DNA of 64,000 nt from Dactylosporangium fulvum (GCF_025137375.1 NZ_CP073720.1:6100501-6164500), one strand, 5' to 3'. Counted from the stretch's first letter, positions 40,606-50,080 are shown. The notes: generated by a model from the sequence alone, not told the origin. Numbers and translations: made by a program.

Positions 40606-43521
40606 TCAGTCCAGTCGCAGTTTCCTGACCAGGCGTCGAAGCTCGTCGGAGGAGCCGCCGGCCACCAGCATCTCCAGCATGCGGCGCAGTTGGGCGGCGA
40701 CGCCTGCGGCATTCGCCGTCAGCCGCAGCGATGCGCGGACGGCCTCTTCCGCCCCGGTCAACGGCCCTCCGCCACATACATGGAGCCCGCAGATCGCGAG
40801 GCCCTCCATGCCCCACGCACCGAAGTCCTCCGGGTCGCTCCTACGCCGCTCGACGGCCTCCCGGCGGAGTCGCTGGAAGTACTCCACGCTGTCGCGCTGC
40901 CGGGTGCTGATGCGCCACTCGATCAGTCCCTGGAAAGCCAGGATGATCAGCGCGCGCCGCTCGGGTCGATAGTTCGCGGCAAGCGTGATCTCGTCCCGCG
41001 CCTTGCCGAGATCGCCGGCCGTGACGTGAGCGGCCGCCAAGGTGGTCCGCGCCTGTTGCAGCACGCTGGAGTCACCGAGGTCCAGCGCGAGATCGACGGC
41101 CTCCGTCGCCTGGCCGATCGCCAGCCCCGTCTGGCCGTTGCGCAACCACAGGTCAGCGGTCGCGTCCAGGTACTTGCAGCGGACCTGTTTCTTGTTCGCC
41201 AGCCGGTCGATGTGCTCACCGGCGTGCTCGAAGTCGGCTTCCGCGGCGTGCCGCTCGTCCAGGTGGAGCCGGCACCGCCCGGCGTTGAGCAACAGTTCCG
41301 CCAGCCGATCGGTTCGTCCGGCCGCGACCGCGACACCGATCGCTTCGTCCAGTGCGTTCAGGCTCCGCTGGAACTTGCCGTGGCGCCGGTGACAGCTCGC
41401 GAGACCGTTGAGCGGCGTGATCACCTCGCTCGGATCGCGAAACCGACGGGCCATGACGAGCGCACGCTCATAGTGACCCTGTGCCGAGATCGCGTCGCCC
41501 GAGTCGAAGTAGGCACTGGCAAGGTTGACCGTCAGGGTTTTGATCCGCTGCGGGCTCCTCAGGCGTTGTGCCCGGTCGAGTGCCATGTGGAAGGTGGCGA
41601 TGCCCTCGTCGTACCGGAAGCGCGCAGTGTACGACCTGCCGAGCGCGTTGAGGTTCACGATCTGGTGATCCAAGTCGGTCAGAACGTCCCGCAGGGCCTC
41701 GCGCTGCCCGGTGAGCAGCGAGAAGTACCCCCAGTCATAGAGATACCGCCGGTCGAGCTCGTCTACGGCCTCGAGCGCCTCTTCATACGCTTCCGCGCGC
41801 AGCAGCAGGTCGACCTGTTGCCGCCGCAGCTCGAGGTCCTTGACGTTGTGCACCTCGGCCGGGCTCCGGGCGGCCAGATACGCCGCCGCGCGGAGCAGTA
41901 GGGTCCGCCGGTCCGTCCCGAGCTTGTCGAGGATCCGTTCGTTGTCCGGCGGCTGTACGAGATAACTGTCCCCCACGCGCTGCACGACCTTCTTCGTCAC
42001 CAGCTGTCGCAGCGTGTGCAGCACGCGGTTCTCGGCTTGGCCGGGAAGCATCGCGAGCACGTCCTCGATCGTCACCGGCGTGCCGAACACCGCCACGGCG
42101 GCCGCGACACGGAGCCGGTCGGCCCCGAGACAGTCGACCAACTCGCCGAGCAGGAGTTGCGGCACCTTACTGGCCGCTCGGCTCCCGATGAGATCGAGCA
42201 CGTCGTCGATGGACGCGTATTCGCCGGTGCCGTTCTCGAACAGGCCGAACGTCAGCTCCGCCGCTCGGGGGAACCCGCCGGTGCCGCGGTGCAGTGCCTC
42301 GCCCGGCTCGGCCCGGTCGTCGGGGAACCATTCGCCGTCCAGGTCGAACTGCCGGAGCAGCTTCTTGAAGTCGTCGACCTTCAGGCCGTCACGGATCGGC
42401 ACCGTGTTGATCCTTGCCGGCCAGTCGGCCATCGACGCCGGCATCACACGGGTGACCAGCACAACGCTGACGTGGTGCTGAGGTGCCGTCGGACCGTACA
42501 GGAGCTGCAGCGCCTCGTCGAGGTCACTGTCACGGAACCGTCGGTCGTGCTGATCCAGCAACAGTTCGGCCGAGTCGAGCACGACCAGCGCCGGCGCGGT
42601 GTCCGGGATCTCAAGCAGCGTCTTGAGCTTGACGGCGGCCGGGTCACGCGGTCGGTAGTCGAGCCGCCGGGAGGTGTCGTCCCGCGAGAGCAGCCCTTCC
42701 AGCATGGCGACCAGATCGCCGGCCACGAACGAGTACGGCGAGTGCACCTGCGCGCGCTGCTGGCGCAGTTCCGGTGCCGAGACCCGCAGCTCGTCGAGCA
42801 CCGCATGGACCATCCGCGTCTTGCCGATGCCGTGATCACCGCTGACCACCACGAGCTCGCCGCGGTGGCGGCGCAGAGCGGTCAGAAGGAGCCGGCGCTC
42901 GTCGTCACGGTTGAGAAAAGCCCGCGTGCTCACCGCGGTGGGACCCGTCGTCGTGAATTCGGCGCGGATCCGGTACTTCCGTCTCCGCTCCTGCTCCCGG
43001 TCGAGCTGCTGTTGCGTCCGCAGCTCGACGATGCGATCATGCTCGGCGAAACCCGGCCGGTCGGCGCGGGACACCAGGTCACTCAGCTCCTGTCTCATGA
43101 GCTGCGCCCGGTGCAACGGCTCCTCCCCACGACGCGCCCGGCGAAACAGGCGCTGCACGGCCGTTTCCCAGTCGCCGTCGAAGGTGTGGCTGGAGAACTC
43201 GCTGAGGCGATCGCTGTAGCCGGCAGCGGCGGTGACGTTGAGCCTCACGATGGACAGGCCGTTATCCACGGCCAGGTGCAGCTCGTGCTGGCACTCCGGC
43301 CTGGCATCCCATGCCGGCGACCAGACGACCAGCATGAGGTGGCACAGGGGGACGAGTGCGTCGATGCCCTCGCGCCACCGGCCGAGGACCAGATCCTCCC
43401 GATCGATGACCGGATCCAGCGGCGAATCCGGTTGCTTGAGCCGGTCGTACAGCCACGGGACGAGCTCGGCCTCGGCCGTGCCGGCCACATGCGCGTAGGA
43501 GATGAAGGATTTCAGCAGCAT
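40606..43521 (-). CDS. TIR-STAND NTPase-TPR protein (candidate NLR-like immune sensor)
   Basis: A 971-residue protein. A TIR domain (about 4-130) starts KSFISYAHVAG and has the SPAWDARPECQHELHLA segment in which Glu80 sits at the catalytic NADase position. A STAND-type NTPase (about 200-480) has Walker A GDHGIGKT (228-235), Walker B ALVVLDSAE (311-319) and LVTRVMP as sensor-1. A winged-helix-like part (about 480-545) and a TPR array (about 560-960) follow. This is the plan of NLR-like immune proteins: the TPRs sense, the NTPase oligomerises and the TIR consumes NAD+ or makes a signal. I chose the ATG at 43521, after AGGGG; an ATG at 43542 lacks a site. A membrane-anchored protein is encoded just upstream. 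Confidence 0.87.
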   Translation of the reverse strand: MLLKSFISYAHVAGTAEAELVPWLYDRLKQPDSPLDPVIDREDLVLGRWREGIDALVPLCHLMLVVWSPAWDARPECQHELHLAVDNGLSIVRLNVTAAAGYSDRLSEFSSHTFDGDWETAVQRLFRRARRGEEPLHRAQLMRQELSDLVSRADRPGFAEHDRIVELRTQQQLDREQERRRKYRIRAEFTTTGPTAVSTRAFLNRDDERRLLLTALRRHRGELVVVSGDHGIGKTRMVHAVLDELRVSAPELRQQRAQVHSPYSFVAGDLVAMLEGLLSRDDTSRRLDYRPRDPAAVKLKTLLEIPDTAPALVVLDSAELLLDQHDRRFRDSDLDEALQLLYGPTAPQHHVSVVLVTRVMPASMADWPARINTVPIRDGLKVDDFKKLLRQFDLDGEWFPDDRAEPGEALHRGTGGFPRAAELTFGLFENGTGEYASIDDVLDLIGSRAASKVPQLLLGELVDCLGADRLRVAAAVAVFGTPVTIEDVLAMLPGQAENRVLHTLRQLVTKKVVQRVGDSYLVQPPDNERILDKLGTDRRTLLLRAAAYLAARSPAEVHNVKDLELRRQQVDLLLRAEAYEEALEAVDELDRRYLYDWGYFSLLTGQREALRDVLTDLDHQIVNLNALGRSYTARFRYDEGIATFHMALDRAQRLRSPQRIKTLTVNLASAYFDSGDAISAQGHYERALVMARRFRDPSEVITPLNGLASCHRRHGKFQRSLNALDEAIGVAVAAGRTDRLAELLLNAGRCRLHLDERHAAEADFEHAGEHIDRLANKKQVRCKYLDATADLWLRNGQTGLAIGQATEAVDLALDLGDSSVLQQARTTLAAAHVTAGDLGKARDEITLAANYRPERRALIILAFQGLIEWRISTRQRDSVEYFQRLRREAVERRRSDPEDFGAWGMEGLAICGLHVCGGGPLTGAEEAVRASLRLTANAAGVAAQLRRMLEMLVAGGSSDELRRLVRKLRLD

Positions 43522-43627
43522 GGCGGCCCCTGACGTGAACATGACGAGGCTGGCAGAGCCGCGTTGACACCGTCAAGGACACCGATGTCAGGTTCGTGCC
43601 GGTGCCGGGCAACAACGTCCGAACGGA

Positions 43628-44170
43628 CTACCCGGTTCCGGGTAGCGACACCGACGGTGGCACAGGGTTCATCGGGGCAAGTTCCTGCGGATCCGGCACA
43701 CGCAACTGAACGCGGACGGCTCGGTAAAAATCGAACAGGCTGGCAAGGGCACGTTGCCGAGCCTCGACCGGTGTCCCCTCCTCGGCTGCCGCCGCGCCGG
43801 CGAGGCGCAGATAGAGCACAAACGTGTGCGTCAATGCGGCACGGGCGGCGAGTTGCACCGGAACGTCGGCGAGGAGCCGGATCTCGGCCATGAACAGCTG
43901 CAGGCGTGTGTGTTCGTCACGGATCTTGGACAACAGGTCGTCGCGCTCCGCGTCGACCGTGCTGTGGTCGAACTGCTCGGCAAGGTTGAGGATGCGGCGG
44001 ACCGCGGCCGCGAACTGGGCGCAGCTGGTGTGGATCGTGGCGTCCCATCGGGTCCGCAGCGCCGCACGCTGCTTGGCCCGCTCGACGAGCAGCGTCGGCA
44101 CGATGCCGATGAATGCCCCGACCAGGACCGGCAGGAGCACGATGATCACCTGCGCCCATGTCAGCGTCAT
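43628..44170 (-). CDS. Membrane-anchored helical protein upstream of the TIR-STAND gene
   Basis: A 180-residue protein with one N-terminal helix (about 7-30) and a long cytoplasmic helical region (about 32-160) with coiled-coil character. I do not recognise a family. It lies 106 bases ahead of the TIR-STAND gene on the same strand and is likely in the same transcript; it could be a membrane partner or effector of that system. Its ATG has no strong ribosome site. Confidence 0.6.
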   Translation of the reverse strand: MTLTWAQVIIVLLPVLVGAFIGIVPTLLVERAKQRAALRTRWDATIHTSCAQFAAAVRRILNLAEQFDHSTVDAERDDLLSKIRDEHTRLQLFMAEIRLLADVPVQLAARAALTHTFVLYLRLAGAAAAEEGTPVEARQRALASLFDFYRAVRVQLRVPDPQELAPMNPVPPSVSLPGTG

Positions 44171-44349
44171 GGCGCCATGGTAGGGCCGGACGTCACGGGC
44201 CGCTGTCGCGGCGGTGCCGGGGCACGCGCCGCACGTGCGGGTGGCCGGGGGCGGCGCCCGGTTCGTCCGTTGCCGCTCACTCCGCGCGGGCGAGCAGGGC
44301 CCGTCAGGGGTGGGTAGCCATGAGGTACCGCACGAGGTTTGGAGTGCTC

Positions 44350-45294
44350 ATGCCCGACGTCGTACTCGAGCCGGCCGCGCAGGAGCTGGCCGAGGCCACC
44401 GCGAAGCCACCGTACCTCTACCAGCTCCCGCCCGCCGAGGCGCGGAAGGTGCTCGACGGCATCCAGGCCGAGCCCGTCGACATGCCCGCCGTCGGCGAGC
44501 GCTGGCTGACGGTGCCCGCCGCCGTCGGTGACGTCCGCGTCCGGATCGTCAAGCCGGCCGGTGCCACCGGGATGCTGCCGACCGTGCTGTACATTCACGG
44601 CGGCGGCTGGGTGCTGGGCAACGCCATGACCCACGACCGGCTGGTCCGGGAGCTCGCGACCCGCGCGGGCGTCGCCGTGGTCTTCGTGGAGTACACGCCG
44701 TCGCCGGAGGCCCACTACCCGGTCGCGATCGAGCAGGCGTATGCCACCGCGCGGTGGATCATGAGCGACGGCGCGAGCGAAGGGCTCGACGCGAGCCGGC
44801 TCGCGGTCGCCGGCGACTCGGTCGGCGGGAACATGACCGCGGCACTCACCCTGCTGGCGAAGCAGCGCGGCGACGTGCGGTTCGTGCACCAGTCGATGTA
44901 CTACCCGGTGACCGACGCGGCCATGAACACCGCCAGCTACAAGGAGTTCGCCGACGGGCCGTACCTCACCGCCAGGTCCATGGCCTGGTTCTGGGACAGC
45001 TACGCACCGGACGTGACGGTACGGCCGGAGATCACCGCCTCCCCGCTGCGGGCGACACCGGACGACCTGCGGGGGCTGCCGCCCGCGTTCGTGGTCGTCG
45101 ACGAGGCGGACGTGCTGCGGGGCGAGGGTGAGGCGTACGCGGCGAAGCTCCGCGCGGCCGGCGTGCCGGTCACGACGGTGCGGTACGACGGCATCTGCCA
45201 CGACTTCATGATGCTGAACCCGCTGCGGGACACGCAGGCGGCGCGTGCCGCCACCACCCAAGCCGCCGGCGTGCTGCGGGCGGCCCTGCGGTAA
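44350..45294 (+). CDS. Alpha/beta hydrolase (hormone-sensitive-lipase-like esterase)
   Basis: A 314-residue esterase of the HSL family: oxyanion-hole motif YIHGGGW, nucleophile elbow GDSVGG, acid residue in VVVDEADVL and catalytic His in GICHDF. It hydrolyses short acyl esters; the natural substrate is unknown. The ATG at 44350 follows TTGGAG by five bases; frames further upstream have no homology. It is divergent from the TIR-locus membrane protein (179-base gap) and convergent with asnB, with no evident functional link. Confidence 0.9.
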   Translation: MPDVVLEPAAQELAEATAKPPYLYQLPPAEARKVLDGIQAEPVDMPAVGERWLTVPAAVGDVRVRIVKPAGATGMLPTVLYIHGGGWVLGNAMTHDRLVRELATRAGVAVVFVEYTPSPEAHYPVAIEQAYATARWIMSDGASEGLDASRLAVAGDSVGGNMTAALTLLAKQRGDVRFVHQSMYYPVTDAAMNTASYKEFADGPYLTARSMAWFWDSYAPDVTVRPEITASPLRATPDDLRGLPPAFVVVDEADVLRGEGEAYAAKLRAAGVPVTTVRYDGICHDFMMLNPLRDTQAARAATTQAAGVLRAALR

Positions 45295-45307
45295 GCGGCG
45301 GCGCCGC

Positions 45308-45336
45308 CCGGCCCGTCAGCCCGCCTGCCGGGCCGG
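45308..45336. terminator. Hairpin between convergent esterase and asnB genes
   Basis: Eight-bp perfect GC stem (CCGGCCCG, arms 45308-45315 and 45329-45336), 13-base loop, in the 88-base gap between two stops. Confidence 0.45.
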
Positions 45337-45382
45337 CTGGAACGGCCTCTCCGGCGTCGCCGGGTTCGAGAGGGCCGTCATG

Positions 45383-47248
45383 TCAGGCGTTGACCAGGAG
45401 CCGGACGGGGTAGCGGCGCAGCCACAGGTCGAGGCCGAGCAGCAGTTCGATCGAGCGCCGGTTCGGCGCGAACCCGCTGCTGTCCAGCGGGGCGGCGAGC
45501 ACCTCCCGGACCCGGTGCGGGTCGATCAGCGCCGAGACCGGGGCGCTCGGGTCGTCGACGAGTTCGCTCAGCGAGCGGCGCAACGACCGCTCGTAGGCCG
45601 GGTCCTGGGTCGACGGGTACGGGCTCTTGCGCCGTCGCAGCACCGATTCGGGCAGCAGGTCGGCGACGGCGGCCCGCAGCAGGCTCTTCTCCCGGCCGTC
45701 GAACGTCCGCATCGACCAGGGCGTGTTGTAGACGTACTCGACCAGGCGGTGGTCGCAGTACGGCACCCGGACCTCCAGCCCGTTGGCCATGCTCATCCGG
45801 TCCTTGCGGTCCAGCAGGATCTGCACGAAGCGGGTCAGGTGCAGGTAGGAGATCTCGCGCATCCGCCGCTCCTTCGGCCCCTCTCCCGGCAGGTGCTCGA
45901 CCTCGCCGAGCGCCTGCCGGTACGCCGCCTCGCGGTAGCCGTCCAGATCCATCGCGCGGGTGAGGTCCGGGGCGAACAGCTGGTCGGTGGCGCCGCGCCG
46001 GTCCCCCAGCGCCGCCAGCCAGGGGAACGTGTGGGCGGCGACCGCGTGCGGGTCGTGGAACCAGGCGTACCCGCCGAACACCTCGTCGGCGGACTCACCG
46101 GACAGCGCGACCGTGGAGTGCTCCCGCACCGCGCGGAAGAGCAGATAGAGGGAGGTGTACAGGTCACCGAGGCCGGTCGGCAGGTCGTTGGCGGCCAGCA
46201 CCTCCGTGCGGTACAGCGGATCCGTCAGCTCGGCGCTGTCGAGCACGATGTCGGCGTGCCGCGCCCCGATGTGGTCGACCACCTCGTGCACGAACGGTGT
46301 GTCCGGCTGGTCGCGCATGGCGTCCGGCCGAAAGTGCTCAGTCTGCCCGACGAAGTCGACCGCGAACGAGTGCACGGCCCCGAGGCCGTCCTGGCGCAGT
46401 GCCTCGGCGGCGAGCACGGTGATCGCCGACGAGTCCAGCCCACCGGACAGCAGGGTGCACAGCGGCACGTGCGCGATGAGCTGCCGGCGGACGATGTCCT
46501 CCAGCAGTTTCCGCACGGTGCGGACGGTCGTGTCGAGGTCGTCCGGGTGCGGGTGGGAGGCGACCCGCCAGTACCGGTGCAGTCGCAGCCCGCCCCGGTC
46601 GACGACGGCGACGTGCCCCGGCGGCAACTCCCGCACCCCGCGGTAGATGCCGTGCCCCGGCGTCTTCACCATCGCCAGCAGTTCCCTGAGCCCGTCGAGG
46701 TCCACCTCGGCCGGCACGTCGGGATGGGCGAGGAGGCCCTTCGGCTCGGAGGCGAAGAGCACCCCGTCGTCGGTCTCGTGGTAGAACAGCGGCTTCACGC
46801 CCATCCGGTCCCGGACGAGCACCAGGCGCTGCCGGGGCCCGTCCCACACGCCGAAGGCGTACATGCCGTTGAGCCGCTCGGCGCAGTGCTCGCCCCACTC
46901 CAGGTACGCGTGGAGCACCACTTCGGTGTCGGACTCGGTCTGGAACGTGTGGCCGAGCGCGATCAGCTCCGAGCGCAGTTCCCGGAAGTTGTAGACCTCA
47001 CCGCTGTAGGTGAGGGCGGCGAGCACGTCCTCCCCGGCGTGCCTGCCCCGGCCGGCGAGCATGGGCTGGCGGCCGCCGGCCAGGTCGATGACGGCCAGCC
47101 GGCGGTGGCCGATGCCGCAGTGCTCGCCGACCCAGAGCCCTTCGGCGTCAGGGCCCCGCAGCGAGGCGGTGGCCGTCATCGCCCGCAGCGCCGCCTGCTC
47201 GTGGACGAGGTTCCGCCGGTACGCGACCCAGCCGACAATCCCGCACAT
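45383..47248 (-). CDS. asnB: Asparagine synthase (glutamine-hydrolysing) type amidotransferase
   Basis: A 621-residue AsnB-type enzyme: N-terminal class-II glutaminase with Cys2 (MCGIVGW), glutamine-site residues GEVYNF and the RDRMGVKPLFY strand, then the ATP-pyrophosphatase synthetase domain with SGGLDSS. It amidates a carboxylate (aspartate, or a cell-wall diaminopimelate as in LtsA-type homologues). The ATG start follows GAGG. The neighbouring L,D-transpeptidase gene, 39 bases upstream on the same strand, and the other wall genes make a wall-related role plausible, but plain asparagine synthesis cannot be excluded. Confidence 0.9.
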   Translation of the reverse strand: MCGIVGWVAYRRNLVHEQAALRAMTATASLRGPDAEGLWVGEHCGIGHRRLAVIDLAGGRQPMLAGRGRHAGEDVLAALTYSGEVYNFRELRSELIALGHTFQTESDTEVVLHAYLEWGEHCAERLNGMYAFGVWDGPRQRLVLVRDRMGVKPLFYHETDDGVLFASEPKGLLAHPDVPAEVDLDGLRELLAMVKTPGHGIYRGVRELPPGHVAVVDRGGLRLHRYWRVASHPHPDDLDTTVRTVRKLLEDIVRRQLIAHVPLCTLLSGGLDSSAITVLAAEALRQDGLGAVHSFAVDFVGQTEHFRPDAMRDQPDTPFVHEVVDHIGARHADIVLDSAELTDPLYRTEVLAANDLPTGLGDLYTSLYLLFRAVREHSTVALSGESADEVFGGYAWFHDPHAVAAHTFPWLAALGDRRGATDQLFAPDLTRAMDLDGYREAAYRQALGEVEHLPGEGPKERRMREISYLHLTRFVQILLDRKDRMSMANGLEVRVPYCDHRLVEYVYNTPWSMRTFDGREKSLLRAAVADLLPESVLRRRKSPYPSTQDPAYERSLRRSLSELVDDPSAPVSALIDPHRVREVLAAPLDSSGFAPNRRSIELLLGLDLWLRRYPVRLLVNA

Positions 47249-47287
47249 GCCGAGCCTCGTACCCTCCCGGCGCCCCTTCGCAACCGT

Positions 47288-48424
47288 TCACGCCTTGTAC
47301 TGTTCCCACGGAATGTCCCATGCCGTCCAGCCGTCGCCGGCATCCAGCCCCACCTCGGTGTTGCGCGTGGTCACCGGGTCGCCGACGAGCGTCTGCTCGT
47401 ACAGCCACCTGGCGTTGTCGGTGGAGACGTTGGTGCATCCGTGCGAGACGTTGCGGCGCCCCTGATCCCCGACCGACCACGGCGCGGCGTGGATGTACTG
47501 CCCGCCCCACGTCAGGCGCATCGCGTACTGGACCGGGGTGGTGTACTCCGGCGTGCGGAACACCGTGGACGCCTCACGCGACATGATCACGGTGTTGCCG
47601 CTCGACGTCGGTGTCGACGCCTTGCCCAGACTCACCGGCATGGTCCGCACGAGCGCGTCGTTCTGATAGACGCTGAGCTGTTTGGTCGCGTTGTTGATGT
47701 CGATGGTGAGCTTCCGGCCGATCGTGACCGTGGCGGAGGAGTCCTCGTCGGCGTAACGGTCGCCGATCTGCACGCCGTCGAGCGCCTTCCGCGCGGTGAT
47801 CTTCGTGCCCGGCTGCCAGTACTTCTCCGGCCGGTACATCACCTGCTTGCCGCCGAACCAGCGCCACGCGCCGGGCTGCGGTGGGTCGATCTTGACGAAG
47901 AGCCGCTGCTGCACGGCGGCGCGGGACTGCTCCGGCACGTCGGAGCCGAACTCGACGACGATCGGCATGCCGACGCCGTAGGTCCCGCCGTTGGTCAGCA
48001 TCAGCTCGGACGTGACGGCCTGGCCTTTCGGCTTCGCCATCGTGGTGAACTTGGCCTCGTGGGTCACGGGCTTGTTGTCCTTGCCGACGGCCGTGACCTT
48101 CGTGGTGTAGGCGGTGTCGTACCGCAGTGTCGTGGCCGGCACCCAGGCCGCGCCGTCCGCCCGGAACTCGCCGGCGACCCGCTGGCCCGTCGCGTCGGTC
48201 AGCGAGATGTCGGTGATCTTCCCGTCGGTGACCTTCGTGCCGATCTCGGTGCTGACCGGCACGCCCGAGTTGCCTGCCGGCGGGGTGACGACCAGTCCGA
48301 CCTGTGGAGCGGTCGACTTCGTCGCCGTCGGCTTCTTCTTCGAACCGTCGCACGCGGACAGCCCGAGTTGTGCCCCCACCGCGAGCACAACCAGCATCAC
48401 CGCGCCCCGGCGCAGCCTTGTCAT
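47288..48424 (-). CDS. L,D-transpeptidase lipoprotein (YkuD family)
   Basis: A 378-residue exported lipoprotein. The lipobox LSAC places the lipidated Cys at 25. Two Ig-like domains (about 45-130 and 135-225) precede the YkuD catalytic domain (about 230-350), which has SHGCTNVS with catalytic Cys330 and upstream His in YIHAAPW. The enzyme makes 3-3 cross-links in peptidoglycan outside the membrane. The architecture matches the main actinobacterial Ldt (LdtMt2-like). It starts at an ATG after AGAG. AsnB follows 39 bases downstream, and amidated diaminopimelate is the usual Ldt acceptor, which fits a shared job. Confidence 0.93.
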   Translation of the reverse strand: MTRLRRGAVMLVVLAVGAQLGLSACDGSKKKPTATKSTAPQVGLVVTPPAGNSGVPVSTEIGTKVTDGKITDISLTDATGQRVAGEFRADGAAWVPATTLRYDTAYTTKVTAVGKDNKPVTHEAKFTTMAKPKGQAVTSELMLTNGGTYGVGMPIVVEFGSDVPEQSRAAVQQRLFVKIDPPQPGAWRWFGGKQVMYRPEKYWQPGTKITARKALDGVQIGDRYADEDSSATVTIGRKLTIDINNATKQLSVYQNDALVRTMPVSLGKASTPTSSGNTVIMSREASTVFRTPEYTTPVQYAMRLTWGGQYIHAAPWSVGDQGRRNVSHGCTNVSTDNARWLYEQTLVGDPVTTRNTEVGLDAGDGWTAWDIPWEQYKA

Positions 48425-48496
48425 GTTCTCTGCCTGTGTACGGACATGGTGCGATCGTCACGTGGATCGGGGCGACGCCGAGACAAGAACGCGAGT

Positions 48497-48550
48497 GACC
48501 GCCGGAGGGATGTCACGATCCCGGGGATCGCGACGGCCCCTCCGGCGGTC
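48497..48550 (-). terminator. Hairpin terminator after the transglycosylase-like gene
   Basis: Thirteen-bp perfect stem (GACCGCCGGAGGG, arms 48497-48509 and 48538-48550) with a smaller inner hairpin (GATCC/GGATC), directly downstream of the stop at 48555 and ahead of the Ldt gene. Confidence 0.65.
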
Positions 48551-48554
48551 CGGT

Positions 48555-49448
48555 TCACACGACGGCGCCCACGATCTGCTCCGCGAGCGGCTGCCACTTG
48601 GCGTACGCGTCCGGGAACGCCGACACCTGCACCGTCTGCGCCGCGACAGTGATGGCCAGCTGCGCCCAGCCGGGAATCCGGATCAGCGCGGCGTAGAACC
48701 GGCGGGCGGACTCGTGGGGATCCATCAGCTGCTCGACGCTCCCCCAACTCGGTCGCTGCTGGAACAGGCCGATCGAGTCGTGGTCGTACCCCACGCCCTC
48801 GTTGGGATGCCCCATCGACCCCGGCACGTTCGGGTTCGCGAGGACCCGCAGGTGGCTCTCCTGCAGCGCGGTGGCGAGCGCGATCACATACGCGCGCGGC
48901 GGCAGGTTCATCTGCTGGCCGGCCTCGATGATCGCCACGGCGTTGTCCATCTCGGCCTGGGACAGGCCCCCGACGGGCGCGTGGACGGTCGGTGACGGCG
49001 CCGCCGAGGGAGCCTCGGCCGCCGGCGGCGATGCCTGCGCCGACCGCGGCCCGGACGGTGCCGGCGTGGCCTTCGTCGGGGGGACACCGCGCGGATGGCC
49101 GGACCACGGCAGCGGCATGCGGTGGAAGTCGCGGGAGACGCCGCCACCGGCCGGCGCGCGCTCCGCGTCGGCCACGAACGCGACCTCGGATTCCGAACTG
49201 AGCGGCGCGGCCGACGAGCTCAGCGTCGAGGCGAGCGCGGCCGCCGTGATCGTGATGACGGCGGCCGCCGTCACCCGGGTTCGGAGCGGGGCCGGCACGG
49301 TCGAGGCGAGCCCGATCCGCGACCCGACATATGCGTGGGTCGTGTGGCGACCGCGACGGTAGCGATGGAGGTAACGACGGAAACGGCGGAGTCCACGAAC
49401 ATGCGCGGCACCGCTGAGCTGCTGATCTTCCTCGGCGCCCGGAAACAT
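48555..49448 (-). CDS. Membrane-anchored lytic-transglycosylase-like wall protein
   Basis: A 297-residue protein: basic N-terminus, one hydrophobic segment (about 62-84), a Pro/Ala-rich spacer and a C-terminal domain (about 170-297) with ALQESHLRVLANP, in which Glu follows the typical lysozyme-like AxxxQESxxR pattern, and IGLFQQRPSWG. It probably cuts or remodels glycan strands. I chose the ATG at 49448: a TACGCT hexamer (49455-49460) ends six bases before it, as expected for a leaderless mRNA, and no ribosome site is seen. An in-frame start at 49520 adds unrelated sequence. Confidence 0.75.
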   Translation of the reverse strand: MFPGAEEDQQLSGAAHVRGLRRFRRYLHRYRRGRHTTHAYVGSRIGLASTVPAPLRTRVTAAAVITITAAALASTLSSSAAPLSSESEVAFVADAERAPAGGGVSRDFHRMPLPWSGHPRGVPPTKATPAPSGPRSAQASPPAAEAPSAAPSPTVHAPVGGLSQAEMDNAVAIIEAGQQMNLPPRAYVIALATALQESHLRVLANPNVPGSMGHPNEGVGYDHDSIGLFQQRPSWGSVEQLMDPHESARRFYAALIRIPGWAQLAITVAAQTVQVSAFPDAYAKWQPLAEQIVGAVV

Positions 49449-50080
49449 CCGGCGAGCGTAGGACGCCCTCGGTCCGTTGCTGCACCAGGTACGCGCAGCG
49501 GACCGCCGGACGATGGGCACACCGCAGGAGGACCCAGGGCGGTCGGCGAATGCACCCGGTCACATCGCCATGCGCACGCAAGCACGCTGGCTGAGCAGCG
49601 CAGGGGGTACAAGACCCACCTGCCCACCCGCTAGTGTCGTCCTGTCCACCTTGGCTGACCGTCACCACCAGGAGTGACTCCGGGGTGGACCCGCCGAGTC
49701 GTGTGCGCACGAGCCGGGGAACCAGGCACAACCGGGGTGAATCCGCGAGGCCCGTCAAGCCGCGTGGTAGGGCGATCCTCCCCGCCCGAACCCGTCAGCT
49801 AACCCGGTAGGCGGCAACGGAAGGAGCGCGTTGCGTGCGGACCACCACGTGGCATGACACCTGTTGTCCCACCTCGACCTGCAACCTGGACGCCCGCGAG
49901 ATGACGGGAGCGTCCGGGCGGTCCACGGCCCGGTAGCCGTCCGGCACCGGTCACCACTCTGCCCTGCCCCGCCCTGCCGGCTCAGGCTTCGCCGGCCGGG
50001 TCGTTGCCCGCTGCCCGAGTCCCCGCTCGTCCGGCGGGCGGCAACAGAAGCCGTGTTCCAGCACGTCTGTCGAGGTACCC
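49449..50080. other. 632-base intergenic region carrying the riboswitch leader
   Basis: It holds the leaderless promoter of the minus-strand transglycosylase gene at its left end and the long 5' leader of the plus-strand C39-like gene (49680-50080). After the riboswitch, an imperfect stem (GGACGCCCG at 49888-49896 with CGGGCGGTCC at 49915-49924) could be the expression platform. No gene is seen. Confidence 0.6.
49680..49832 (+). promoter_or_regulatory. c-di-AMP (ydaO/yuaA-type) riboswitch
   Basis: The conserved pieces of this RNA class are present in order: GAGCCGGGGAACC (near 49711), CCGGGGTGAATC (near 49732), TAGGGCGATCC (near 49768), CGAACCCGTCAGCTAACC (near 49787) and GGTAGGC, followed by GGAAGGAG. 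The class binds cyclic di-AMP and usually turns off genes for wall hydrolases or osmolyte and potassium transport. The regulated gene is the exported C39-like peptidase starting at 50081, about 250 bases downstream. Confidence 0.9.

Noticed and set aside
45245..48652. 1,135-residue plus-strand frame
   Set aside because: Spans three real genes on the other strand and has no domain or ribosome site.
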